Source: Coprovicinus avistercoris (GTDB lineage: Bacteria; Actinomycetota; Coriobacteriia; Coriobacteriales; Atopobiaceae). From it: DNA of 36,312 bases. Where the stretch lies: positions 1-36,312 of the forward strand of contig DVMQ01000021.1 of the NCBI GenBank assembly GCA_018714895.1, written 5' to 3'. The number at the start of each line of letters is the position of its first letter. Position 1 is the first letter of the stretch. The notes under the pieces are model-generated. The model saw only the letters and a list, made by a program, of their open reading frames with translations, did no database searches and had not been told where the DNA came from. The translations under genes were made by a program, and so were the position numbers. Of this stretch, positions 15,605 to 24,019 are shown piece after piece.

Positions 15605-15727
15605 TCATTATCAATCAATTTCAATCAGTTTTGCTCAAAATTGGTCAAAAGCGGGGTAAACGGTCAAAAATCAGTCATAAACGGTCATTTTTAGTCATTA
15701 CTAATCACAATTAAGCAATTTCAATCA
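15605..15727. repeat. 10-bp-phased TCA/TGA direct-repeat array, probable FruR operator
   Basis: On the plus strand TCA recurs with starts at 15605, 15615, 15625, 15635, 15645, 15664, 15675, 15685, 15695, 15705 and 15725: eleven copies on one face of the helix across about 120 bp. Two phases lack an exact match (near 15655 and 15715). Frequent contexts are GGTCAAAA and AGTCATNA; on the fruR sense strand they read TGAC or TGAT. A likely fruR -10 (GATAAT, minus strand, 15607-15612) lies at the downstream end. Direct half-sites spaced one helical turn apart are known for DeoR-family operators, which fits FruR. The last unit forms the uvrC stop codon. Confidence 0.72.
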
Positions 15728-17641
15728 AAACTCTTGTGACTCATGAAGTGCTTGCCAAATGGCATGGGCTACCATTTCCGGAATTCCGTCCGTTGCAGCT
15801 ATCTCCTCTTCAGATGCTGCACGCAGACGTTTAAGAGAACCAAAATGGCGCATGAGAAGGCGTTTGCGTTTTGGCCCTACACCTGGAACATCATCAAGTA
15901 TCGAGACCGTCATAGCCTTACCACGCAGCTCTCGGTGAAAAGTAATGGCAAAGCGATGGGATTCATCACGAACCTGTTTGATGAGATACAGCGAGGGTGA
16001 TCCGGAGGGCAACACAACCGGTGCTTCGTCCCACGTAACAAATATTTCCTCATCAGATTTCGCCAAGCCACATACCGGAATATCGAGACCAAGCTCCTGA
16101 AGCTGGTTTACCGCAGCCGTAAGTTGAGGCTTGCCGCCATCAACCACGATTAAATCAGGACGCTTTCCAAAACGCTCATCGGCCATTCGTTCGGGTGCGT
16201 AACGTCTACCCAACACCTCTGACATCGACACAAAGTCATTGGCTTCAGTAAGCGGAGTCTGAATCTTGAAGCGACGATATTGTGACTTATCAGCACGTCC
16301 ATTGGTGAACACCACCATAGAAGCAACCGTAAAATGCCCGTGAAGCGTAGAGATGTCAAAACACTCAATGCGCAAGGGTGGACCTTCAAGCGCGAGTGCA
16401 CTTTCTAGTTCAAGCAACGCTTGATTGGTGCGATCGTCTGCATAGCCTGTTCTCACCATGTAACGCACCAGCGCATGACGTGCATTTGTGGCAGCCATAT
16501 CAAGTAGATGGCGTTTCTCACCACGTTGAGGACGGTGTAGGTGCACAGCATGGCCACGCTTCTCGGTAAGCCATTCCGCTATAACAGCAGCATCCGCAAG
16601 CTCACAATCCAGATCAACTTCTGCGGGTACGTCGGAGGTTTCATCGTAGTAGCGCTTCAAAAAACCTTCCGCGAGCTCTTCTGCTCCAACATCCAAGCCC
16701 TTGTCGAGGATAAACTCAACCGATCGAATTGTTCGACCCTCGCGTACAACAAACACACAGGCACAGCTTATAGTTTCCTCACGATAAAAGCCAATAGCAT
16801 CAAGATTTACCGCTGAAGGAAGCACCACTTGTTGCTTATCATCGAGTGCCTGGATTCGTTCGAGCCTTCCCTTGATGCGTCCAGCGCGTTCAAAATCTAA
16901 GTCAGCAGCTGCTTGCTGCATCTGTTCGGTCAGTTCCCCAACTATCTGAGAGCGATGTCCTTCAAGAAAACGCTCAACCTGAGCCACATGACGAGCGTAT
17001 TCCACCGTATCTATCATGCCTGCGCAGACACCCGGCCCACGTCCAACGTGATAGTCAAAGCATGGTCGACATTTCTCAGCAAGTACCATGTTTGCAATTG
17101 CTGCCTGCGTTGGATCTCTATCAAGCATGCGCTTTGCACGTTTCCATTCTGCACAGGTTGCAAGACAGATTGGCACTACTTTACGAAGAGTATCTATCGT
17201 CTCACGCGCTGCTCGCGCATCGGTATAAGGGCCAAAGTAGCGCGTGCCTTTTCGGTGATGCTCGCGCGTATATTTAATGGCTGGGAATACATCAGACTCG
17301 GTAATAGCGATAAAGGGATAGCTTTTATCATCCTTGAGATCTACGTTAAATGGCGGACGATATTGCGCAATAAGATTGCGTTCCAATACGAGTGCTTCAT
17401 GTTCTGAGCCTACGACCACATAATCAAATGAATCTGTCGCAGCCATAAGACGCGGCACCATCGGTCGCTCATCGGATAGCTGCACATACTGACGCATACG
17501 CGCGCGTAAATTCTTCGCTTTCCCAACATAAAGCACGTCGCCTGAAGCATTTTTCCAGAGATAACAGCCTGGCTCAGTGGGAACTTGTGCCACCTGAGAA
17601 GCAAGTTTGGCTAAGTGCTCATTGTGAGAAGCTTGCGCCAT
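15725..17641 (-). CDS. uvrC: Excinuclease ABC subunit C
   Basis: 638 aa. UvrC makes both incisions in nucleotide excision repair together with UvrA and UvrB. The GIY-YIG nuclease domain is at the N-terminus (GCYLWKNASGDVLYVGKAKN, from about residue 23), followed by the UVR motif (LDFERAGRIKGRLERIQAL), the RNase H-like nuclease domain (IECFDISTLHG and LIVVDGGKPQL) and a C-terminal helix-hairpin-helix pair (DDVPGVGPKRKRLL). ATG 17641 follows AAAGGAGG; upstream frame extension lacks homology. In many actinobacteria uvrC directly precedes rapZ; here the fructose operon lies between them. Confidence 0.97.
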   Translation of the reverse strand: MAQASHNEHLAKLASQVAQVPTEPGCYLWKNASGDVLYVGKAKNLRARMRQYVQLSDERPMVPRLMAATDSFDYVVVGSEHEALVLERNLIAQYRPPFNVDLKDDKSYPFIAITESDVFPAIKYTREHHRKGTRYFGPYTDARAARETIDTLRKVVPICLATCAEWKRAKRMLDRDPTQAAIANMVLAEKCRPCFDYHVGRGPGVCAGMIDTVEYARHVAQVERFLEGHRSQIVGELTEQMQQAAADLDFERAGRIKGRLERIQALDDKQQVVLPSAVNLDAIGFYREETISCACVFVVREGRTIRSVEFILDKGLDVGAEELAEGFLKRYYDETSDVPAEVDLDCELADAAVIAEWLTEKRGHAVHLHRPQRGEKRHLLDMAATNARHALVRYMVRTGYADDRTNQALLELESALALEGPPLRIECFDISTLHGHFTVASMVVFTNGRADKSQYRRFKIQTPLTEANDFVSMSEVLGRRYAPERMADERFGKRPDLIVVDGGKPQLTAAVNQLQELGLDIPVCGLAKSDEEIFVTWDEAPVVLPSGSPSLYLIKQVRDESHRFAITFHRELRGKAMTVSILDDVPGVGPKRKRLLMRHFGSLKRLRAASEEEIAATDGIPEMVAHAIWQALHESQEF

Positions 17642-17756
17642 AAACCCTCCTTTTGGCTGCAGATTACTTTGAGCAAACTCTGGTTTTACCATGCATACCC
17701 TTATCTTGAAGACGTCCTGCGTCTGCAGTCTGTAACACCCGAGTAGAATAATGCGC

Positions 17757-17785
17757 TTGAGTAACAAAGCTGCATAGCATACATA
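17757..17785 (+). promoter_or_regulatory. Promoter of the FemAB/ATP-grasp gene
   Basis: TTGAGT (17757-17762), a 17-bp spacer and TACATA (17780-17785) on the plus strand, 18 bp before the ATG at 17804. The predicted transcript start near 17791 leaves a very short leader and favours the ATG at 17804 over the in-frame ATG at 17792. Confidence 0.55.
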
Positions 17786-17803
17786 CTTGACATGAGGGAT
17801 AGC

Positions 17804-20062
17804 ATGCAAATCAAAGATATTACCATCGAGGAGCTTGAGGCAATCGCAAGCACATGGTCTGAACCTCTTCCTATAGAACAGACTGCAGTTTGGTCAAACT
17901 ATCAAGCCACCATTGATGGACGCACTCCATGGGGCTGCATTGCTATAGAAGACAAGGGCGAGGTTATTGCTGTTGTTTCGTTTACCGACTATGCAACTCA
18001 TGGCTATCACTATCTGCGAGCACACCATGCTCCAGTATGGGCCCAAACTCCAACACCAGAACTTGAGCAAGCAGTTGTGCAGGCTATTCGCAACTATGTC
18101 CACAAACGCGACCGTCATATAGCCTTTATCCGCATGTCTGTTAAGGCAGATTTGCCCGAGTGTCGCCCCGTGCTTTCGGGTATTCCCTATGATCGAACCG
18201 TCATTATTAATCTTGCTGGCGATCAGGACGATATTCTTGCGCGCATGAAGCCTCGTGGACGTCGTGATGTACGCAAAGCCTTAAGAGAGAGCCCTGCTAC
18301 CTGTGCAGATGAAACAGATCTTGCACTTGCCTCGTTTGCCGAGTATCACGAAGTGATGTGTGAGACAGGCAAGCGCGATGGCTTTACTCCGGCGCCACTT
18401 TCCGACTATCAAGATATGATTTCAATGCTTGGGCCTGAGCATTGCCGAGTATTTGCTGGACGTATTGATGGCCGTGTCGTTACGTGGTCTATCGTAACCA
18501 TCTCCGACACACGAGCTGTACGCTATTACGGAGCCTCGCGCAATGAAACCATGCGTTTTCATGTGACAGACCAACTTGTGCTCTTCGAATGCGTTGAGCT
18601 TGGCAAGCTTGGATGCACCGACTACGACATGATGGCCATTGGTAGCGACTTCTCCCCCTCACTCATGGGACTCAACGAGTTTAAGACGAAGTTTTCCAAA
18701 GAGGTTTTCGAGGTTGCCCCCGATCGCGATATCCCTATAAAACAAGCATTTTATGGCGCACTGTGCAGCGCACGCCGCGTAATAGCCGCACGGCGCGAAC
18801 GCAAACAAGCTAAGGCAGAACAAGCCCGCCGCAACCAGCCACGGAAAGATCTTGTTCCCATCATTCTTGGTGGCGACATTGGCTCCTATGCACTCGCTCG
18901 TGAGTTTCATGAGGCTTTTCATGTGCAGAGTCACATTTTGGCCTCTGCGCCCATAGCTGCAGTCGCCCATTCAAGCATTGTTTCTGTGCATCACGTGGAG
19001 CGTCTAGATGAGACTGAAGTTTCTCGTGTAGTAACAGCACTTGCACAGGAAAAAAGCGACGCTACCTGTGTTGTTATTGGCAATACCGATGCTCTTATCA
19101 GCGTGCTGTCACATTGCAAAGACACGTTCCCTGAGAACTGCGTATGCCCCATCCCAAACGAAGAGGCCATTCGTTTGGTTTCGGATAAAGCAACCTTTGC
19201 TAAGCTCTGTGCAGAACACGGTTTAGATACACCACTCACTGAGGTTGTCTCACTTGCCGGGACAGACGAGATTGCGCCCACCGCAATTCCGTTCCCCCTG
19301 GTAGCTAAACCAGCCCGCTCTTCCGAGTATGCTGGCCAGCTCCTTCATGGGTTTAAGAAGGTCTATTTCATCGAAAAGCAGTCTGAGCTTGATGAACTCT
19401 GGGATCAGCTGCGCTCGGATGGTTTTACCGGAGATTTCCTCGTACAGGAACTCATCCGCGGTGATGATACCTATATGGATAGTCTCACAATTTACATGGG
19501 CTCAAACGGCAAACCACAACTTTTTGGATCAGCTCAGGTTCTTCTGGAAGATCATGCGCCTTCAATGCTCGGTAACCCCGTTGCTATGATTACACGCCCC
19601 ATGCCTGATCTTTGGGATCGTGCAGCCAGCCTGCTCTCCTCTGTGGGCTATCAGGGCTTTGCAAACTTTGACATTAAGCGTGATCCTGCCACCGGGCGCA
19701 TCCTCTTTCTCGAGGTTAACCCACGCATTGGACGCAATTCGTTCTATGTGTGCGCAGCGGGTGTAAACCCTATGCGCGCGCTCGTTACCGACGTTGTAGA
19801 TGGCAAAGGCAAGCGCTGCTTCAAAGCTGATGAAAAGATCCTCTATACGCTTGTCCCCGTCTCATTGGTACGTCGCTATGTGCGCGATCCGGAGCTAGCG
19901 CGTGAGGTTAATGAATTGGTCGCAGCTGGCAAAGTCTATGACCCTCAGCGTTACGCAGCCGATATGGCACCACGTAGACGCTTGGATGTTGAGCTCACCG
20001 AGAAAAACCAGCATCGTAAGTTTGCCCGTTATTATCCTGAGCCAACTGACACGTCGTTTTAA
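17804..20062 (+). CDS. FemAB-like aminoacyltransferase fused to an ATP-grasp ligase
   Basis: 752 aa in two modules. Residues ~1-330 resemble the FemAB/FmhB branch of the GNAT fold, which adds amino acids to the stem peptide of lipid II; the late FKTKFS segment (about 293-298) matches the family pattern. A basic, Ala/Gln-rich linker (~325-348) leads to an ATP-grasp domain (~350-750) with an N-terminal strand LVPIILGGDIGS, a nucleotide lysine in FPLVAKPARSS and the Mg-binding FLEVNPRIGRNS (Glu/Asn near 637-639). This half resembles carboxylate-amine ligases of the D-aspartate ligase type. I infer a bifunctional enzyme building peptidoglycan cross-bridges. No signal peptide or membrane segment is seen. 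GAGGGA precedes the ATG; a downstream phosphodiesterase follows by 59 bp. Confidence 0.85.
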   Translation: MQIKDITIEELEAIASTWSEPLPIEQTAVWSNYQATIDGRTPWGCIAIEDKGEVIAVVSFTDYATHGYHYLRAHHAPVWAQTPTPELEQAVVQAIRNYVHKRDRHIAFIRMSVKADLPECRPVLSGIPYDRTVIINLAGDQDDILARMKPRGRRDVRKALRESPATCADETDLALASFAEYHEVMCETGKRDGFTPAPLSDYQDMISMLGPEHCRVFAGRIDGRVVTWSIVTISDTRAVRYYGASRNETMRFHVTDQLVLFECVELGKLGCTDYDMMAIGSDFSPSLMGLNEFKTKFSKEVFEVAPDRDIPIKQAFYGALCSARRVIAARRERKQAKAEQARRNQPRKDLVPIILGGDIGSYALAREFHEAFHVQSHILASAPIAAVAHSSIVSVHHVERLDETEVSRVVTALAQEKSDATCVVIGNTDALISVLSHCKDTFPENCVCPIPNEEAIRLVSDKATFAKLCAEHGLDTPLTEVVSLAGTDEIAPTAIPFPLVAKPARSSEYAGQLLHGFKKVYFIEKQSELDELWDQLRSDGFTGDFLVQELIRGDDTYMDSLTIYMGSNGKPQLFGSAQVLLEDHAPSMLGNPVAMITRPMPDLWDRAASLLSSVGYQGFANFDIKRDPATGRILFLEVNPRIGRNSFYVCAAGVNPMRALVTDVVDGKGKRCFKADEKILYTLVPVSLVRRYVRDPELAREVNELVAAGKVYDPQRYAADMAPRRRLDVELTEKNQHRKFARYYPEPTDTSF

Positions 20063-20121
20063 GCCCCATCGTTCGACATAAAACGTATTTCTGAGGAATA
20101 GCTACAGAAAGTTGGAGTGCC

Positions 20122-21036
20122 ATGGCACGAACAAAGCGGCCGTTAGAAATTGCAGCCACCACAACACTCGGTACTCTTGCAGCAGCGGCAGGAGCTGCTG
20201 CTACCGTCTGGTCTTTTTCGCCGCGTAAAGATGCACTTATTGAAAACCGCTGGCGACAGATATGCCACTATCGCTATGCGCATCGTGGCCTGCATGACAA
20301 AACCCAGGGTATACCAGAAAACTCAATCCCCGCCTTCGAGCAGGCACGCGATTATGGTTTTGGTGCCGAGTTGGATGTGCATCTTACCAAGGATGGCGCT
20401 CTCGTAGTCTTTCATGACTCAGATGTATTCCGCATGTGTGGCACAAAAGGCATTGTGGAAAAAATGGAGTATAAGGAGCTCTCAAAGCTACGCCTCGCCG
20501 GCACCAATGAACGTATTCCTCTATTTGACGAGGTCCTCCAAATCTTTGAATGGGATGCCACCACACCAGCTGCCACGATGCCCGCACCAATTATTATTGA
20601 GCTCAAAACATATGGATCAAATGCTTTTGCACTGACCGAACAGGCCGTAAAGGCTCTCGATAAACGCAATGTGCGCTATGTTATCGAGAGTTTTGATCCG
20701 CGTGTTTTACTCTGGCTGCGAGTCCATCGGCCAGACATTATCCGTGGCCAGCTGTCGGAGAATTTTCTTCAAGACGACACGACCGAAGACCAATCCTTAT
20801 TTTTACGCTGGAGTGCTTCAGCTCTGTTGGGCAACCCGATCGGAAGACCCGACTTTGTATCATATCGATTTGAAGATAGACACAATGCCGCCGTACAGAT
20901 TGTTTGCAGCAAACTAGGCGTACGTCTTGTAACGTGGACCATTCGCAGTAAGGACGCCATGATTACTTCAGAGAGTGAAGGAGCGCCTGTCATTTTTGAG
21001 GGGTTTGTTCCAAGCCCACGTTCTGCCATTCTCTGA
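20122..21036 (+). CDS. Membrane-anchored glycerophosphodiester phosphodiesterase
   Basis: 304 aa. An N-terminal hydrophobic segment (about residues 8-32, Ala/Thr-rich) probably anchors it with the catalytic domain outside. The GDPD TIM barrel is complete: AHRGLHD (His54, Arg55), PENS (Glu67), the metal pair in AELDVHLTKDG (Glu83, Asp85) and VVFHD (His98), then IIELKTYG and FDPRVLLWL. The family hydrolyses glycerophosphodiesters to glycerol 3-phosphate and an alcohol, from phospholipid or teichoic-acid breakdown. GGAG precedes the ATG. It is likely co-transcribed with the FemAB fusion, giving an envelope-related pair. Confidence 0.93.
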   Translation: MARTKRPLEIAATTTLGTLAAAAGAAATVWSFSPRKDALIENRWRQICHYRYAHRGLHDKTQGIPENSIPAFEQARDYGFGAELDVHLTKDGALVVFHDSDVFRMCGTKGIVEKMEYKELSKLRLAGTNERIPLFDEVLQIFEWDATTPAATMPAPIIIELKTYGSNAFALTEQAVKALDKRNVRYVIESFDPRVLLWLRVHRPDIIRGQLSENFLQDDTTEDQSLFLRWSASALLGNPIGRPDFVSYRFEDRHNAAVQIVCSKLGVRLVTWTIRSKDAMITSESEGAPVIFEGFVPSPRSAIL

Positions 21037-21050
21037 AGTACTACCTGATA

Positions 21051-21100
21051 TTTCGCCTGAGTGCGTCCACAAACCTACGAACTCAGAGCATCCACAAACC
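21051..21100. repeat. Imperfect 25-bp tandem duplication at the nanE 3' end
   Basis: TCCACAAACC occurs at 21066-21075 and 21091-21100, and the flanking bases also match. On the nanE strand the last coding triplets for FVDALS are repeated just after the stop codon as a diverged copy. It is a small local duplication that may have shifted the stop codon. Confidence 0.5.
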
Positions 21101-21755
21101 AACTCGTCAGTGTGGTTGGATGCGTGATGGCGGTTCCCACTACAACTGCCCAAGCACCTGCCTTGCGTGCAGCTTGAACATCTTCAGGTGTATGCACGCG
21201 TCCCTCACAAACAAGCGGGACCTGGGGAAATTCTCTGGCCGCCTGAGTAAGCAGAGCTATATCTGGACCATCCGCCTGACCACAATCAATGGCAGCGGTG
21301 CCATGAGAAAGGGTTGTAGAAACAAGATCACATCCCGCCGCTACTGCACGACGAATATCCTCAATATTGCGGCAATCTGCCATAAGTGCCACATCGTCTT
21401 CTTTGAGTGCAGCAACAGTTTCTTCAAATGTACGACCATCTGGCCGCGGATTATCTGAAGCATCAAGAGCCACAACATCAGCTCCTGCATTCCACACGGC
21501 ACGGGCATGGCGCAAAGTTGGGGTTATATAAACATCTTCCTTACCGGCTTTCCATAGGCCAATAACGGGAATAGATACACGCTCTCGAATAGCAGCTATA
21601 TCGGCAAGACCTTGACAACGAATTCCTGCTGCACCACCCAATTCGCAAGCGCGTGCCATTTGAGCCATCGTCTCAGGGTTTCGTAAAGGTTCTCCTGGAT
21701 AGGCTTGCACGCTTACTATAAGACCACCTTGAAGTGATGCAATCTCTTCTCTCAT
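21075..21755 (-). CDS. nanE: N-acetylmannosamine-6-phosphate 2-epimerase
   Basis: 226 aa, the usual NanE length. It converts N-acetylmannosamine 6-phosphate to N-acetylglucosamine 6-phosphate in sialic acid use. The N-terminal GGLIVSVQAYPGEPLR, the IPVIGLWK segment, LDASDNPRPDG and the C-terminal phosphate-binding AWAVVVGTAITHP are characteristic. GAGGG lies before the ATG, and a 15-bp palindrome sits 12 bp upstream. No other sialic-acid gene (nanA, nanK or a transporter) is in the window, so it stands alone here. It converges with the GDPD gene, and its 3' end bears an imperfect 25-bp tandem duplication. Confidence 0.93.
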   Translation of the reverse strand: MREEIASLQGGLIVSVQAYPGEPLRNPETMAQMARACELGGAAGIRCQGLADIAAIRERVSIPVIGLWKAGKEDVYITPTLRHARAVWNAGADVVALDASDNPRPDGRTFEETVAALKEDDVALMADCRNIEDIRRAVAAGCDLVSTTLSHGTAAIDCGQADGPDIALLTQAAREFPQVPLVCEGRVHTPEDVQAARKAGAWAVVVGTAITHPTTLTSWFVDALSS

Positions 21756-21766
21756 AGCACCCTCAG

Positions 21767-21781
21767 ATTTCGAGTCGAAAT
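21767..21781. promoter_or_regulatory. 15-bp palindromic operator candidate upstream of nanE
   Basis: A perfect inverted repeat ATTTCGA-G-TCGAAAT lies in the 112-bp divergent region between nanE and the PHP-family gene, just upstream of the nanE ribosome-binding site. Its symmetry and position suggest a repressor site for nanE, possibly shared with the divergent gene. The regulator is unknown. Confidence 0.45.
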
Positions 21782-21867
21782 GCTAGTAAAACTGTAAGCT
21801 TATAAAAGATGCCGGGATGGTTTGTCCTATCCTACACGTAGTTCATGGTGAAAAACGAGGAGGATTC

Positions 21868-22680
21868 ATGACACCAATCGTAGATTGTCATACTCATACG
21901 TTTTACTCTGATGGGCAAGATTCTCCTGAGGCCAACGTAGCTGCTGCCGAAGCAGCGGGATGCAAGGTGCTTGTTGCCACGGATCATCTCACCCTTCCTG
22001 CTGAAATGGATCCTAAGCAAGAGGTTGGTGTTCATGAGGAAGACTTATCTCGTCGTGCTGCCGATTTCGCCGCTGCCGCCGAGCGCCATCCATCTGTTGA
22101 AGTTGTTTATGGATTTGAATGTGACTGGTATGAGGGTTGCGAAGCCAATACAGAACGTTGGAGCTCAGGAGCAGTTGTACGTTTAGGATCAATTCACTGG
22201 GTTGATGGTCGATGGATTGATGATGTAAACGATCTATCTATTTGGGAAGATTTAGGCGCTGATGAAGTGTGGCGCAGATATGTTGATGCTTGGTGTTTAG
22301 CGTGCGCCTCTCCCCTGAACTTTGACACGATGGCCCATCCAGACTTAGCCGCACGTTTCCGCAACGAAGGGTATCCAGCCACAATGAACCTTACCCCGCT
22401 TTATAAGCGGATGGCAGAGTGTGCTCATGACACGCATCGCCGCATAGAGGTATCTACTGCCGGCTTGAGAAAAACTGTCGGAGGCTATTATCCAGCTCCT
22501 GAACTTCTTCGTGCATTCAAACGAGCAGAAGTTCCTATCACCGTTGGATCCGATGCTCATACCAGCGCCGACATAGCATGGGGTATTCGTGATGCATACG
22601 CCTATGCCGCAGCCGCAGGCTACCGTGAAATTGAGGTACCGCATGCCGATGGCTCATGGGAAACGATGCCATTGGAGTAG
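21868..22680 (+). CDS. PHP-domain phosphoesterase, probable histidinol-phosphatase
   Basis: 270 aa. The PHP metal centre is visible: DCHTHTFYSDG (His8, His10), ATDHLTLP, the glutamate in FECDWYEG, GSIHWVDG, a histidine in MAHPDLA and the final GSDAHTS. This matches the HisK/HisJ-type histidinol-phosphatase branch, which removes phosphate from L-histidinol phosphate, the penultimate histidine step. Nearby hisE, hisI and hisF support the assignment, but they are on the opposite strand and PHP proteins have several substrates, so I give no symbol. ATG 21868 follows GAGGAGG; a TATAAA -10-like box lies about 70 bp upstream. Confidence 0.85.
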   Translation: MTPIVDCHTHTFYSDGQDSPEANVAAAEAAGCKVLVATDHLTLPAEMDPKQEVGVHEEDLSRRAADFAAAAERHPSVEVVYGFECDWYEGCEANTERWSSGAVVRLGSIHWVDGRWIDDVNDLSIWEDLGADEVWRRYVDAWCLACASPLNFDTMAHPDLAARFRNEGYPATMNLTPLYKRMAECAHDTHRRIEVSTAGLRKTVGGYYPAPELLRAFKRAEVPITVGSDAHTSADIAWGIRDAYAYAAAAGYREIEVPHADGSWETMPLE

Positions 22681-22681
22681 C

Positions 22682-22714
22682 CACTAAAGGGGTCAGTTAA
22701 ATGACCCCAAAGTG
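22682..22714. terminator. Bidirectional hairpin between convergent PHP and HAD genes
   Basis: GGGGTCA and TGACCCC pair around a 6-nt loop, extended by CACT/AGTG across an A/A internal loop. The HAD stop codon lies within it. Short A/T tracts flank both sides, so it may end both transcripts weakly. Confidence 0.5.
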
Positions 22715-23587
22715 CTCTAAGCCTGTAACCACGCCATCGTCGGCAGAAGAATCGGTGATATAGTCTGCTGCGGCTTGTACATTGGGTAATGCATTTCCCA
22801 TAGCTACGAACGTTTCAACTGCGGGCGCCATAGATAAGTCATTCTCTGAATCGCCAAACGCATAGGTATTGATGCGATTGTCAGAACGGCCAAAATATTC
22901 AAGAACCGCTGTAATAGCGGTGCCTTTATCAACTCCCTTGAGGGAAAACTCATAAACCCCGCCCTGGAGATCGCAAATGGTGAAAAACTTTTCCAGCTCG
23001 GGACGAAGCTGATCCAACGTCTCTTGAGACAAACCCATCGCACAGAATTTTGCGAAAGGTGCTCTATGAGCTAGATCTGCCACCTCAGCAATGGACTCTG
23101 TAGCATCAGACCCTGGGAACAGCGGAGCAACCCCTGGAGCACATAGCTCAATGCTATGCGTATTGCTTTCCATAAGAACATTCGCACCAGTTTGGGAGAA
23201 AAGCTCTAACACCCACATAACAAGTTCTGGGTCGATATGCTCATCACGAATTATCTCGTTGCCAACAGCGGCATACGCACCAGCACATGCCACAATTCCC
23301 GTTGCATGCAACTCACGAAGCGAAGGATAAATCATACAAAGGGGACGACCAGTACAAATAAAGGAAGCGTATCCGCGTGCTGTCATACGACGAAAGGCAT
23401 CGTATACTGCAGGCGTAGGGGCTGCACCAAAGGAGCCTACAACTCCTTCAGCTGAACCACCGCTGGCGAGAGCCTCAAAGTCACGCCATACAAGCGTGCC
23501 ATCAATATCGAAAAAAGCGACTGCTTTTGATGGATCCAAATAGTGTGCGGATAAACCCGTAGAACGTGTAGAAGCATCCCTTGCCAT
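22697..23587 (-). CDS. HAD-superfamily Cof-type phosphatase
   Basis: 296 aa. Motif I is FFDIDGTLV (near residues 25-33), motif II the threonine in FICTGRP, and motifs III/IV the late lysine in SLKGVDKGTAI and AFGDSENDLSM, with the large C2-type cap of Cof/YwtE-like HAD-IIB enzymes between them. Such enzymes dephosphorylate sugar phosphates or flavin and thiamine intermediates with low specificity. ATG 23587 follows GAAGGAG. It lies 68 bp after hisE on the same strand and may be part of the his transcript; a role as a histidine-pathway phosphatase cannot be excluded, though a PHP-type candidate is adjacent. Confidence 0.87.
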   Translation of the reverse strand: MARDASTRSTGLSAHYLDPSKAVAFFDIDGTLVWRDFEALASGGSAEGVVGSFGAAPTPAVYDAFRRMTARGYASFICTGRPLCMIYPSLRELHATGIVACAGAYAAVGNEIIRDEHIDPELVMWVLELFSQTGANVLMESNTHSIELCAPGVAPLFPGSDATESIAEVADLAHRAPFAKFCAMGLSQETLDQLRPELEKFFTICDLQGGVYEFSLKGVDKGTAITAVLEYFGRSDNRINTYAFGDSENDLSMAPAVETFVAMGNALPNVQAAADYITDSSADDGVVTGLEHFGVI

Positions 23588-23655
23588 AAGTACTCCTTCG
23601 CATGTGTTAAGCAGTACTATGGTACGCAATTACAGTCGTAAGAGATAGCAAGAAG

Positions 23656-23973
23656 CTAGTGTCTACGGGCGTCAAGTTCACCGGCAAGCTCGCCGAGCGA
23701 AATATCGTATCGCTCCATAACTACCATGAGATGATAGACAAGATCTCCCATTTCATAACGAATATGGTCATGGTCGCGATCTTTGCACGCCATGATAATC
23801 TCGCTCGATTCTTCAGCTAGTTTTTTGAGCAGAGAGTCTTCCTCACCAACAAGCAAGCGGGCAGTGTAACTCTCCTCAGGCGATGCCTCACGACGGCCAT
23901 GAATGACTGCTGCAAGCCCCGTAAGGGTTTCTCCGATATTGCCCTCGTGTACGTTTGCTGTGCGAACTCCCAT
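23656..23973 (-). CDS. hisE: Phosphoribosyl-ATP pyrophosphatase
   Basis: 105 aa, the size of a stand-alone HisE. It hydrolyses phosphoribosyl-ATP to phosphoribosyl-AMP, the second step of histidine synthesis. The all-alpha MazG-like fold is visible in KKLAEESSEIIMACKD and the YEMGDLVYHLMVVM helix, with the acidic residues that bind Mg. SD GGAGGAAG precedes ATG 23973. It follows hisI by 46 bp and completes hisF-hisI-hisE; hisI and hisE are separate here rather than fused. Confidence 0.95.
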   Translation of the reverse strand: MGVRTANVHEGNIGETLTGLAAVIHGRREASPEESYTARLLVGEEDSLLKKLAEESSEIIMACKDRDHDHIRYEMGDLVYHLMVVMERYDISLGELAGELDARRH

Positions 23974-24019
23974 ACTTCCTCCGTTATATGCGGTAATTTG
24001 CAGCTTCTACTGAATATGT

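Noticed and set aside
15605..15727. CRISPR array
   Set aside because: The repeat unit is only three to five conserved bases at 10-bp spacing, without long repeats or spacers, and there are no cas genes.
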